DNA from: Neomonachus schauinslandi
Taxonomy: Eukaryota; Chordata; Mammalia; Carnivora; Phocidae
Assembly (NCBI RefSeq): GCF_002201575.2
Contig: NC_058418.1
Location: 10,085,984 to 10,149,983, forward strand
DNA length: 64,000 nucleotides
Reading direction: 5' to 3'
Part shown: positions 55,390 through 64,000 of the stretch, piece after piece
Layout: every line of letters begins with the position of its first letter
Numbering within the stretch: position 1 is the first letter of the stretch
Program-made: the position numbers and the translations under genes
The notes under the pieces: generated by a model
Database searches by the model: none
What the model was told of the DNA's origin: nothing
What the model saw: the letters and a program-made list of their open reading frames with translations, nothing else

Positions 55390-55535
55390 TTCTGTTTGGA
55401 AAGGTGAGAAAGTTCCAGAAATGGATGGTGGTGATGGGGGCACAACATTGGGAATGTACCTAATGTCATTGAAGCGTACCCCTAAAACAGTTGATGTCGT
55501 ACGTTTTATGTTCTGTATTTGACCATGAGAGAAAA
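55390..55535 (+). mobile_element. L1 3' UTR fragment
   Basis: AGTTCCAGAAATGGATGGTG, AATGTACCTAATGTCATTGA and CCTAAAACAGTTGATGTCG correspond to the end of an old L1. Confidence 0.65.
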
Positions 55536-55574
55536 GAAAAAGAAAAGCCCACCGTGCATCGTGGGCAGCCACGA

Positions 55575-55745
55575 GGTGGGTGGGGTTCAGAGCCTGGCTC
55601 CACCATCTGCCCTGCTGTGTGACCTGGTGCAAGGTGCTTAACCTCTCTGGGCCTGTTTCGTCAGCTGCCCTGGAGAGTAGGGGAGACTGTTCACGTAAAT
55701 TGCTATAAGCAGCACCAGATACACTGCAGGGGTGCTCAGTCAAGG
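55575..55745 (-). repeat. MIR
   Basis: TGTGTGACCTGGTGCAAGG, TTAACCTCTCTGGGCCTG. Confidence 0.65.
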
Positions 55746-55772
55746 TCAGAGGCTGTTTATTAAGCTTGTGTT

Positions 55773-55984
55773 TTCTTTCTTTCTTTTTTTTTTTTTAAGA
55801 TTTTATTTATTTATTTGAGAGAGAGCAAGTGAGAGAGAGAGAGAAAATGAGCAGGGGGGAGGGAGAGGGAGAAGCAGACTCCCCACTGAGCATGGAGCCC
55901 AACGAGGGGCTCGATCCCAGGACCTTGAGATCATGACCCGAACCAAAGGCAGACGCTTAACCGACTGAGCTACCCAGGCACCCC
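55773..55984 (-). mobile_element. SINEC with target-site duplication
   Basis: Reverse copy flanked by CTTGTGTTTTCT on both sides. Confidence 0.92.
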
Positions 55985-56257
55985 AAACTTGTGTTTTCTG
56001 AGCACACACTCTGCACTAGGCACCACGGCAGGTGGTGGTTTGGCGCCTTAACTCACTGAATTAACACAACAGCGCTATGGCGTGGACATCTTCATCATTC
56101 CCATTTTACAGATGAGAACATGGAGGCTTGGGGGCCAATGGCTCCTCAACCACCAAGTGGTGAATTTGAACCTGGCTCCCTCACACCTAGCCAAGCCAGG
56201 ACAACCCCTGGGTCTTAGAGGCCAAGAGGGAGGTTGGAGCAGGGTGGGCCTGGGGGA

Positions 56258-56268
56258 GGTCTCTGACC
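56258..56268. promoter_or_regulatory. IR-1-like nuclear receptor element in the HCR
   Basis: GGTCTCTGACC is an inverted repeat with one-base spacing. FXR is known to induce APOC2 and APOE through an IR-1 in the HCR, and this is the matching position. Confidence 0.65.
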
Positions 56269-56299
56269 CCTGCCCCTGGCTCCAAGGTCAGTGTGGGCT

Positions 56300-56330
56300 G
56301 TTTGCTGTTTGCTGCTTGCAATGTTTGCCC
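56300..56330 (-). promoter_or_regulatory. FOXA/C/EBP cluster in the HCR
   Basis: Minus strand GGGCAAACATTGCAAGC followed by AGCAAACAGCAAACA: three (A)CAAACA-type FOXA sites around a TTGCAA C/EBP-like core. Plus strand shows TGTTTGC three times. Confidence 0.75.
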
Positions 56331-56765
56331 ATCTTGGGGACAGGAACAGGCTGAAGGTCGTTCAGGGTGGACCTCAGAGTCAGTTGAATAACAACTGGGA
56401 GTGGGGTGTTGGGGCAGAGAGAGAGGTCACAAGAGGGGAGTGGGGTGGGAGGGGTGGGCTCTGAGACCCCAGTGTGTGTGTCTGGGGGCAGAGAGCATCT
56501 CTGAGCCCGCAGCTCTGTGTTGGAGAGACCACCAGACACCAAAATCACTCTCCCCCAGTCCAGACCCCATCCCCTCACTCCTGAATCCCAGAACCCACCT
56601 CCCTTCTGGCACTCCTGGGCCCTCACCTCCCTCCTCTGTGTCCCTGGGTTATGGCAGGAATGTCTGGGGCCCAAGAAAGGTTGAAATGTCCCCTCCTTTA
56701 TCTCTTCTTTCTGCTTTCTGTCTTGAGAGTCCTGCTTTCCTTCATTGTTAAGACACAGAGATATT

Positions 56766-56872
56766 GGGGCGCCTGGGTGGCTTAGTCAGTTAAGCCCGTC
56801 TGACTCTTGATCTCAGTGTTGTGAGTTCAAACCCGCCCAGCGTGGAGCCTACTTAAAACAAAACAAAAAAAC
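56766..56872 (+). mobile_element. SINEC, short type, with target-site duplication
   Basis: GGGGCGCCTGGGTGGCTTAG; ACNGAGATATT on both sides. Confidence 0.85.
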
Positions 56873-57371
56873 GGAGATATTCACATGACGTAAAAATCAC
56901 CCTTTTAAAGTGTGCAATCCAATGGTTTTTTTTATATATAACATATTTGCAAAGTTGTGCAACCATCACCACCGTCTAATTTCAGAACATTTCTATCACC
57001 CTGTAAAGAAATCCCCATACCCGTTAGCCCATCAGGATCACTCTCTGCCTTCTCCCCCCAGCCCAGCAGGGCCACCACTGATCGCCTTTCTGTTTCTATG
57101 GATTTCCCTCTTTTGGACTTCATGTAACTGGAATCGTACCCCGCATGGCCTCTTGCGGCTGGCTTCTTCGCTGAGCATCGTGTTTTCGGTGGTTCGTTCA
57201 TGCTGTGGGGTATGTCAGTGTTTCCTTCTTTTTATGGCAGAATAATATTCACATATACATACACTGTGTGATGTTCATCAGTTGTTGGGCATTTGGATGG
57301 TTTCCACTTTTTGGCTGTCATGAACAATACTGCCACGAACATGTATGTACACATTTTTTTAAAAAGATTTT

Positions 57372-57575
57372 AGGGGCGCCTGGGTGGCTCAGTCGTTGTG
57401 TGTCTGCCTTCGGCTCAGGTCATGATCCCGGGGTCCTGGGATTGAGCCCTGCATCAGGCTCCCTGCTCCGCGGGAAGCCTGCTTCTCCCTCTCCCTCTCT
57501 CACTTCCCCTGATCGTGTTTCCTCTCTTCCTGTGTCTCTCTCTGTCAAATAAATAAATAAAATCTTTTAAAAAAT
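57372..57575 (+). mobile_element. SINEC inside L1 (first of three)
   Basis: AGGGGCGCCTGGGTGGCTCA head, AAATAAATAAATAAAATC tail. Confidence 0.92.
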
Positions 57576-57582
57576 TAAAAAA

Positions 57583-57784
57583 GGGGCGCCTGGGTGGCCC
57601 AGATGGTTAAGCGTCTGCCTTTGGCTCAGGTCATGATCCCAGGGTCCTGGGATCAAGCCCCACATCAGGCTCCTGGCTCAGCAGGGAGCCTGCTTCTCCC
57701 TCTCCCTCTGCCTCTCCCCCTCCTCATGCTCTCTCTCTCTCTCTGTATCTCTGTGTCTCAAATGAATAAATAAAATCTTAAAAT
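57583..57784 (+). mobile_element. SINEC inside L1 (second of three)
   Basis: GGGGCGCCTGGGTGGCCCAG head, tail AATGAATAAATAAAATC. Confidence 0.92.
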
Positions 57785-57976
57785 AAATAAATAAATAAAG
57801 ATTTATTTATTTCAAAGAGAGAGTGAGCAAGCACAAGCAGGGGTAGCAGCAGAGGGAGAGGGAGAAGCAGGCTTCCTGCTGAGCAGGGAGCCTGTTATGG
57901 GACTCGATCCCAGGACCCTGAGATCATGACCGGAGCCCAAGGCAGATGCCTAACTGACTAAGCCACCCAGGTGCCC
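57785..57976 (-). mobile_element. SINEC inside L1 (third, opposite orientation)
   Basis: AAAGATTTATTTATTTC to GCCACCCAGGTGCCCC; tail to tail with the second copy, so the two can form a hairpin. Confidence 0.9.
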
Positions 57977-58634
57977 CTGCGTGCACATTTTTATGTGAAC
58001 CTGTGAGCCGTTCTTTTGGGTAAACACCCTAGTAATGGAGTTGCTGGATCACATGGTCGCTCTGTTGAACTCTTGGAGGAAGTGCTAAACTGTTTTTTTC
58101 CAAAGGGGCTCCATTCATTCGTTGTTATATCCAGTTTTTCATTCACATCAAGTTTGTGAATGAACATTCGTGGGCACAAAAATTGTGTTGCTTGTCACAC
58201 TCTCCCCCAGTTCTTTTTGACAACTTCTGAATCGTCTTTTGGGTTTCGGGTGCCGTGTCCCCTCCTCCAGGGAGCCCTCCCTGACCAGCTACGCTGAGCC
58301 AGGTGCCCACGGGGAGTCCCCCATCCCTGCCCTGCCTGCTGTGTGGAGTGTGTGCCATGGGTGGGGCTGTCCGAATGTGCCACCTTGGTTCTCTGAGTGT
58401 GAATGTTTCTACATGCACGTATGGGGCTCTCCGCGTGTTTTTGTTCTTGGTTGTGATCAGGGCTATTTGCTCTCTGAGGTCCTGAAGGTATGTTGTAAAC
58501 CTGAGGAGAACAAACGCATTGGCTCTAAATATAAAGTATAAAAAGAAAATCTTAAAATGAGAATGAATGAGTTCACAAGTGGGTAATGAATGGGAGTCAT
58601 GGGTCTGCATGTAAGCTGGCCCATGGAAATGTTC

Positions 58635-59175
58635 ACTCACACTCCAGAAGTATCGCCTGAGCTCTCACTGTGTGCCAGGCACTGTTCTGGGCACTTGGCG
58701 GCCCTGCAGGAGACAAGACAGTCTCCACGAACTTGACATCTCAGCAGCGGGAGACACAGACAGTAAACAAGTAAGCAAATAGACATACAATATATTAGAG
58801 GGTAGCACCTACTGGGAAAAAAGGCAGATATGAAGATGGGAGAGTGATGGGAGAGCCATGTGGGGGGAGTGCAACAGAGACCCCAAGGAGGTGACAAGAG
58901 AGCCAGGTGGCTATCTGGACATCTGGTGGGAGAGCATTCCAGGCAGGGGGAGAGCAAATGCAAAGGCCCTGGGGTAGGAGCCTGCCCAGTGTGTTGGAGG
59001 AGCCTGAGGAGTTGCACGTGAGGGAGGGGGAAAGGCCACAGGGGTGACTGGGCCAGGTAGTGCGGAGCTGGTGGACTCTGATACCATCTTCGGGTTTTCC
59101 TCTGAGGCTGGAGGGAGAGTTCTGAGCCGAGGAAGGGTGTGTGTGATGTGACTGGTGTTCTAACAGGATCCCTCT
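58635..59175 (+). repeat. Ancient interspersed repeat, family not identified
   Basis: CACTGTGTGCCAGGCACTG, GAGACACAGACAGTAAACAA, AGCATTCCAGGCAGGGGGAG, GCAAATGCAAAGGCCCTGG. The same pattern recurs, diverged, near 13500-13920, 14290-14820, 39090-39480, 43110-43390 and 60870-61060. Confidence 0.55.
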
Positions 59176-59430
59176 GGCTGCCGATTGGGAAGGAAGCATA
59201 AGGAGCTTAGAGGGCTGATTTGCGGGGGACGGGGCACTGAGTACAGAGACATATTTATTTATTTCCCACCATTGTTCTCCACCCTCATTTCCTTGAGCAC
59301 CCCTCAGATGAGCTTGGAGTTGTCCTCAGAAAGAAAGAGCTCAAACCCACAAGGTTCTTCCCCATGCGTGTGTTCTAAGTTTACATCAATGGCACCACCC
59401 TGTGCGTCTTCTCCTGTTTCTTTTTCTTTC

Positions 59431-59617
59431 TTTTTGAAAGATTTTATTTATCTATTTGTCAGAGGGAGAGAGAGCACAAGCATGGGGAGCGGCAGGCAGA
59501 GGGAGAAGCAGACCCTCCACCGAGCAGGGAGCCCAATGCGGGGCTCGATCTCAGGACCCTGGGATCACGACCTGAGCCGAAGGCAGACGCTTAACCGACT
59601 GAGCCACCCAGGCACCC
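59431..59617 (-). mobile_element. SINEC
   Basis: GAAAGATTTTATTTATC to GAGCCACCCAGGCACCC. Confidence 0.9.
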
Positions 59618-59629
59618 AAGGCGGGGGTT

Positions 59630-59853
59630 TTTATTTTTTTTTTTTTTTTTTTAAAGATTTTTTTTTTTTTCTTTGGGACAAGGGGGGAAAAGGGGGGGGG
59701 GGGGCGGGGGGGGGGGGGGGGGAGGAAGAGGGAGAGGGAGAAGCAGGCTCCCCGCTGAGCCAGGAGCCCGACGTGGGGCTCGATCCCAGGACCCTGGGAT
59801 CACGACCTGAGCCGAAGGCAGACACTTAACTGACTGAGCCACCCAGGCGCCCC
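59630..59853 (-). mobile_element. SINEC with G-run in its body
   Basis: T-run to GAGCCACCCAGGCGCCCC; the usual GA-rich part is replaced by a run of G at about 59687-59722. Confidence 0.85.
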
Positions 59854-60161
59854 GTAAGCCTCTCTTCAAAAGTGGAGGGCGCACCCCATGAACTGCTTGC
59901 CATCCGTCTTCTCTGTTCCTGCCCTCTCCAACCTGAGAGCTGTCCAGGGGAGTCAGGAAAATGCTTGAAAACTAAACTGGCTCCAAAATCCTGGAAATAT
60001 GGCCAAGTAAAGATGAGTAACTGACTAAATCGGCACAGAACATACCCTTTTGCCAACTAGCCAACTGCAGTGTGACTGCTTGTATGAATTTTCTCTGATG
60101 AGGGATGTGGGGGCATTTTAATATGCTGGGGATGATGCAGGTGAGGCCCAGGGCCAGGTAG

Positions 60162-60201
<40 letters not shown>
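60162..60201. repeat. (TG)n microsatellite
   Basis: About twenty uninterrupted TG units between APOC4 and APOC1. Confidence 0.95.
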
Positions 60202-60203
<2 letters not shown>

Positions 60204-60437
60204 TTGCAGCCGAATGTATGGCTGGTGACTCAGGAACAAGGAAAGTGGAGTAAGGATGTGGCCCCTGGAACAACCCCCACCCACCCCCCAGCGTACATTC
60301 AAATCCCAGCTCTACCCATTTTGGGCTGTGCGACATCACATAAGTGACTTGAGACTTCTGTGCCTCCGTTTCTTCCTCTGCCAAATAGGGGCAGTGACAG
60401 CACCTACCTCAGAGGAGTTTTGTGAAAATGTAATGTT

Positions 60438-60625
60438 TAGGGGCGTCTGGGTGGCTCAGTCGGTTAACCATCTGTCTTCGGCTCGGGTCATGATCTCTGG
60501 GTCCTGCGGTCGAGGCCCCACATCGGGCTCTCCGTTCAGCGGGGAGTCTGTTTCTCCCTCTCACTCTCCCTCTGTGTTCTCTCTCTCTCTCTCAAATAAA
60601 TAAATAAAATCTTTGTTTAAAAAAG
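60438..60625 (+). mobile_element. SINEC
   Basis: AGGGGCGTCTGGGTGGCTCA head; TGTAATGTT on both sides. Confidence 0.9.
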
Positions 60626-60633
60626 TGTAATGT

Positions 60634-60833
60634 TGGGGCGCCTGGGTGGCTCAGTTGGTTAAGCGACTGCCTTCGGCTCAGGTCATGATCCTGGAGTCCC
60701 TGGATCGAGTCCCGCATCGGGCTCCCTGCTCGGCAGGGAGTCTGCTTCGTCCTCTGACCCTATCCCCTCTCATGTGTTCTCTCTCTCTCATTCTCTCTCT
60801 CTCAAATAAATAAATAAAATCTTTAAAAAAAAA
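60634..60833 (+). mobile_element. SINEC
   Basis: TGGGGCGCCTGGGTGGCTCA head; AAAAAGTGTAATGTT on both sides, i.e. inserted at the duplicated site of the previous copy. Confidence 0.92.
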
Positions 60834-61264
60834 AGTGTAATGTTTAGGTGTTTTTTCTGATTGAGAATAATCATTCCACCAAGTAGTACTGAGCTCCTGC
60901 ACTGCGCGCCCAGTCCTGCGCCGGACTGTGCCTCGGGACAGTGGGGATGACAGCCCCGGCCCTGTCCTCCTGGGGCTCACAGTCCAGTAGGAGAGACAGA
61001 CCCATCACTAGGCAGTGATGACCCAGCCTGGGGGCGAGGGAGGGCTTCCTGGAGGAGGGGACATCAAAGCTTCCTTGGAGGGTGGAGGATTGTGTAGATA
61101 GATCTCGTTGAGGGCTCCAGCCCAGGTCCTACCCTTGCTCCCTTCCACGTCCTTCTTTATTATCCATTTTAAGTATAATAAACAGCTGCTGTGTACATGG
61201 TGATGAACCAACCAGGTCCCTCATCTTGGGCAGCCTGGCCAGGGAAGAATATAGCAGAACAGTA

Positions 61265-61440
61265 GCCTCAGGCTGGGGGTCCAATCCAGCTCTCCCCTTC
61301 CTGACGAGTGACTTCACCTCTCTGGGCTTCAATGCCCTCACAGAATTAACAGCGCCCCGCTCCCAAGGTTCTTGTGAGGATTTTTTTGAGACCATGAAGT
61401 TTAAAGCCCTCGGCACAGGTCAAGTAGACAATGCTCAATA
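61265..61440 (-). repeat. MIR
   Basis: GAGTGACTTCACCTCTCTGG and AGTAGACAATGCTCAATACA. Confidence 0.6.
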
Positions 61441-61533
61441 CATTTGACTCCTTGCCTCTCTCCCCAACCCACCCTGCCCCACCCTGAGCCCCTACCTCAC
61501 AGCAAAGAAGCACTAAGAATTCTCTACAGGATT

Positions 61534-61539
61534 TTTATT
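61534..61539 (-). terminator. APOC1 polyadenylation signal AATAAA
   Basis: Minus-strand AATAAAAA about 120 nt below the stop codon. Confidence 0.8.
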
Positions 61540-61657
61540 GGAGGGTGGGGGTGGATATGGCATCATGAAGTCCTTGGTACAGGAGCCAGGGCATGGGAAA
61601 TTTCGGAGCTCCTTCCAGGGCGCACAGCCCAGAGGAGTGGGGCGGCTCTTCTGGTGT

Positions 61658-61718
61658 TCAGGAGAAGGCAGTTTTGAGCTGCTCCTTCACTTTGTTGAAA
61701 GTCTCAGAAAACCAGTTC
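61658..61718 (-). CDS. APOC1: APOC1 terminal coding exon
   Basis: 61 nt with TGA stop: completes Arg, then NWFSETFNKVKEQLKTAFS. CTGCAG acceptor. Confidence 0.95.
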
Positions 61719-63683
61719 CTGCAGGGAGAGATGGGGGAGTCACTGTGTTTGTCTCCCCTCAGGGGGCCCAGGTCCTGCCCTCTACCTGCCTCCCCCTTCC
61801 CCCCAGGAAACAGATACCCCCCCCCCCCCCCCCCCGGGAATTAGCTTACCCAGCCCTGGGCTGGGTTACCCAGAGGGACCAGAGCTCTTTGAAGTCAGAA
61901 TGCTCCAGCCCGGCCCAACTTTGAAGGCTTGCTATCTCAAGCTAGTAAGCCTGCCCTGGCCTAGCTGTCTCCTACTTATCCAAGGGCACTCTTCAGCCTC
62001 CTTGTCTTTGCCTAGGCTGTCCCTCTGGCCTGGATTATGTACATATCTTCCTGGCTCAGGGCTTTCGCACTCACCCTCCACAGGGAACATTCTTCCATGT
62101 TTCTAGGCCTGGTTGGATTTTCCTAATCACTCAGATCTCAAATTTTTTTTTTTTTTTTTTTTTTAGCAAGACAACCAGGCCTCATGGGGGCTCGAACTCA
62201 CAACCCCGAGATCAAGACCTGAGGGGAGATCAAGAGTCTGAAGCTTAACTTACTGAGCCACCCAGGCACCCCGAAGCAGTAACACTTTAAATGGAGATAT
62301 GAAAAGGGGTGCCTGGCTAGCTCAGTCAGTAGAGTACACGACTCTTGATCTTGGGGTCGTGAGTTCAAGCCCCACACTGGTTGTTTACACCCACCCTGTT
62401 TGTTGTCTTCTTAGTGCTTAGCCCTGTCTAGGCTAATCTCCCGGACATTCACTGGTTTACAATCTGCTCCCTGCGGGCTGGGACTTTATCTTCATCACTA
62501 TTATTCCCCACATTGGAACAGCCCGGACACGTAGCCGATGCCCAATAAATATTTGTTCATGAATGAATGATTTTCTAAGTGGCCAAATGAAGTTGATGTT
62601 GGTTAAAGAGCATATCGAGCATTTACAATGTGCCAGGCACTATGCAAATCCCCTAGTTTGCTTCTCCTCAGAACTATCCCTTTTACAGGCGAGGAAAAAG
62701 GCTGGTCCAGATCTACCCCCGAGATCACACAAAGAGTAGTGAGTCTTCACTGGCCTGTGGACCCAGGCCTGACTGACTCCCAAGCTTGGTCTTTCACCAC
62801 TACGCAGGACCATTTCTACAGCGTGGCCTAGATGGAAGTCAGGAACCTGTCCCCCACATCTAAGCACCCTGTGATCCAGCTGTGACCACAGGGAAGCTGT
62901 CCGCCTCTCCAGGCCTCAGTTTCCCCAATCTGTTAGTGATGCACCCCAGCCCTCCCAAGCCCTGGGAAGGTTCCTAACCGGGTCTTCGCAGGAATGTCGC
63001 TCTGCTTGATGCTGTCAATGGCTGCCCGGGCCTTGTCCTCCAGGGTGTTACCAAACTCCTTCAGTTTATCCGGGATGCGCCCCAAAGTGCTGGAGATTTC
63101 TGGGGCCGCCTGGGTGGGGGCTGGGCCTGCCCAGAAGATGGGCAGCGGTACAAAAATTTCAGTATTGGGAGCCCTTAGGATGAGATTCCAGGGGTGGGAA
63201 AGGAGATCCTTGAAAGTGATTCTTGGAGGTCACGGTGTTAGACTCGGAGGCGGGGTGCGGGGAGAGGGTACTAAAGCGACCAGATGGAGCTCAAGCTGCT
63301 GGGAATTAGCTTACTCTCAGCACTGCTTCACCCCTCCCCTTTCCAGGCTGCAAAAGCAGGACAGCCAATCCTGGAGGGGCGAGTCAATACATCATCGGTT
63401 GCTAGGGCTTCCCACGGCAGATTAGCCACCCGCGGGACCGCCCCCTTAGAGAGCCCTCACCCACTTTGCGGGATTGGGGGTGGGGTGATCGGTGAGAGAT
63501 AGGAAAACCAGGGCACAGAAGGGGCCCCAGTGCTCTCAAGGGTCCTCCAAGCTCGGACCCCAGACCCGTGGCCAGCTTCAAGCTTCCGAGTCTCAAACTC
63601 CCAGATTCTCCTATCCGACTTTTACCTTCCCAAACCATCGCCAGAACCACCACCAAAACTGGGAGCGACAGGAAGAGCCTCAT
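61658..63683 (-). CDS. APOC1: APOC1, apolipoprotein C-I (complete)
   Basis: ApoC-I is a small, secreted, basic apolipoprotein that inhibits CETP and lipoprotein lipase and activates LCAT. Coding exons 63626-63683, 62979-63126 and 61658-61718 total 267 nt, 88 aa plus stop (human 83). Signal peptide MRLFLSLPVLVVVLAMVWEG, then PAPTQ, then a mature peptide starting near APEISSTL. Helix 1 has IPDKLKEFGNTLEDKARAAI and helix 2 NWFSETFNKVKEQLKTAFS. A five-residue segment (GRIPD) appears relative to the human peptide. I count 11 Lys/Arg and 9 Asp/Glu in the mature part, so it is basic. An untranslated first exon lies near 63827-63855; exon 2 begins at 63705. Confidence 0.97.
61817..61836. repeat. C-run in APOC1 intron
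   Basis: Uninterrupted C tract about 100 nt from the APOC1 terminal exon acceptor, on the plus strand (G-run in the transcript). Confidence 0.85.
62138..62272 (-). mobile_element. SINEC, short type
   Basis: T-run, GGGGGCTCGAACTCACAAC, GAGCCACCCAGGCACCCC. Confidence 0.85.
62308..62392 (+). mobile_element. SINEC, short type, tail lost
   Basis: GGGGTGCCTGGCTAGCTCAG to GAGTTCAAGCCCCACACTGG; the A tail is missing. Confidence 0.8.
62979..63126 (-). CDS. APOC1: APOC1 coding exon 2
   Basis: 148 nt: completes Gly, then PAPTQAAPEISSTLGRIPDK to SIKQSDIPAKT plus two bases of Arg. The donor is CCCG|GTTAGG, which is a weak match. Confidence 0.94.
63626..63683 (-). CDS. APOC1: APOC1 coding exon 1 (signal peptide)
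   Basis: 58 nt, MRLFLSLPVLVVVLAMVWE plus one base; GTAAAA donor. The exon continues as 5' UTR to an acceptor at 63705/63706. Confidence 0.95.
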
Positions 63684-63826
63684 GGCTGGGGGCCGGAGGG
63701 GCACTCTGGAAGCAGAAGCAGGGGTGGGAGTGATCAGTGACACCCCTCCTCCCTACCTGGAGTTCCTTCCAAACCCCCTTTCTAGTGCTCTTGGAGGGGC
63801 ATCCCTCCCCGGCATTGAGCACCAAC

Positions 63827-63855
63827 CTGGATCAGTCGCCGGACAGCACGGTGGG
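63827..63855 (-). other. APOC1: APOC1 non-coding exon 1 (predicted)
   Basis: Short exon between the TATA-like GATAAAGG and a CCAG|GTTGGT donor at 63826. The 5' end is inferred from TATA spacing. Confidence 0.65.
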
Positions 63856-63875
63856 AGGTCCTGGCCCGGCCCAGG

Positions 63876-63903
63876 CCTTTATCGGGCTGGGGAGGGGGCG
63901 GGG
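63876..63903 (-). promoter_or_regulatory. APOC1: APOC1 core promoter (GATAAAGG and GC box)
   Basis: On the minus strand a CCCCGCCCCC GC box is followed by CCCGATAAAGGCC, a TATA variant in position about 25 nt above the inferred exon 1. Confidence 0.65.
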
Positions 63904-64000
63904 CAAATTAATCCCTCCCCTTAAGCCTCAGGCAGATGGCCTTCGCCCTGTGCCCACCCACCTTTTCCTCTTCCCCGCCTGGCTGGTGCGTGGGTCAGGT

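Larger units (their letters stand above)
56200..56410 (-). promoter_or_regulatory. Hepatic control region (HCR) of the APOE/C1/C4/C2 cluster
   Basis: Read on the minus strand, this stretch follows the human HCR closely: GATGGGCAAACATTGCAAGC, then AGCAAACAGCAAACA, then TGACCTTGGAGC, then GGGGTCAGAGACCTCC. These are the known FOXA (TGTTTGC), C/EBP-like (TTGCAAGC), nuclear-receptor and IR-1-like sites of the liver enhancer that drives APOE, APOC1, APOC4 and APOC2. The flank TGAACGACCTTCAGCCTGTT also matches. It lies about 5.1 kb downstream of APOC1 and 2.5 kb upstream of APOC4. Confidence 0.88.
56885..58110 (-). mobile_element. Antisense L1 fragment split by three SINEs
   Basis: AAGTGTGCAATCCAATGG, GTGCAACCATCACCACCGT, TTTTTATGGCAGAATAATA (56885-57370) and TAATGGAGTTGCTGGATCAC (57976-58110) are one old L1-related element. 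Confidence 0.75.
53651..61529. other. APOC4-APOC1 intergenic region
   Basis: Contains the hepatic control region, nine or more SINEC copies, a Tigger-type DNA transposon, two L1 pieces, MIRs and a TG microsatellite. In human this interval also holds the APOC1P1 pseudogene; I saw no second APOC1-like exon here. Confidence 0.7.
61960..62575 (+). mobile_element. L2 LINE 3' region split by SINEs (APOC1 intron)
   Basis: CAGGGCTTTCGCACTCACC and GATGCCCAATAAATATTTGT are L2 landmarks at the two sides of two short SINEs. Confidence 0.7.

Noticed and set aside
59185..59829. A 214-codon plus-strand ORF
   Set aside because: It runs through two reverse SINEC copies and homopolymer runs; not a gene.
53651..61529. 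LXR-driven macrophage/adipose multienhancer (ME.1/ME.2 type)
   Set aside because: I looked for the GGGTTACTGCCGGTCA-type LXR element on both strands and did not find it; it may lie between APOC1 and APOE outside the window.
1..64000. Defence, toxin, phage or other bacterial-type systems
   Set aside because: The window is a conserved mammalian locus; nothing supports such a system, and no undescribed multi-gene system is visible.

Overview
The window is mammalian nuclear DNA: intron-containing genes with GT-AG junctions, CpG-island promoters, AATAAA signals, and dozens of tRNA-derived carnivore SINEs (SINEC/CAN-SINE, heads of the type GGGGCGCCTGGGTGGCTCAG, tails AAATAAATAAAATCTTT). The SINE body (GGGATCGAGCCCCGCATCGGGCTCCCTGCTC, described here only as a type) looks like that of arctoid carnivores (bears, pinnipeds, mustelids) rather than dog or cat. 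The gene order matches the region of human 19q13.32 that holds RELB, CLPTM1, APOC2, APOC4 and APOC1, here turned around so that all genes are on the minus strand.

Layout from low to high coordinate. 1-11358: 5' part of RELB (exons 4, 3, 2, 1; the rest of the gene lies beyond position 1), including a 9-nt microexon and a GC-box-rich intron 1. 11509-11908 is a run of 400 N inside the RELB promoter/5' UTR CpG island; kappaB, CRE, E-box and CCAAT motifs follow. About 12.1-16.06 kb: intergenic, ancient repeats only. 16.08-45.16 kb: the complete CLPTM1 gene, 14 coding exons whose phases all join to one 675-codon frame. 45.3-49.3 kb: intergenic, with SINEs, G-runs and a minisatellite-like block. 49.32-51.01 kb: APOC2 (101 aa, all exons, TATA box). 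51.56-53.65 kb: APOC4 (118 aa, three coding exons). 53.7-61.5 kb: intergenic, containing a very well conserved match to the hepatic control region (HCR) of the APOE/C1/C4/C2 cluster at about 56.2-56.4 kb. 61.53-63.88 kb: APOC1 (88 aa, all exons). APOE should lie just beyond the right edge.

How the parts work together: APOC1, APOC4 and APOC2 encode exchangeable lipoprotein peptides; in human and mouse the downstream HCR drives their hepatic expression together with APOE. CLPTM1 (multipass ER/Golgi membrane protein) and RELB (NF-kappaB subunit) are housekeeping/immune neighbours with CpG-island promoters. I found no bacterial-type system, no CRISPR array and no convincing unknown protein-coding gene. 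The most interesting items are the HCR, the RELB microexon, the loss of the upstream RELB start codon, and the APOC2 intron-3 minisatellite with relatives nearby. All exon limits were set by hand from splice sites and reading-frame continuity; family assignments come from recognising the protein sequences, not from a search.
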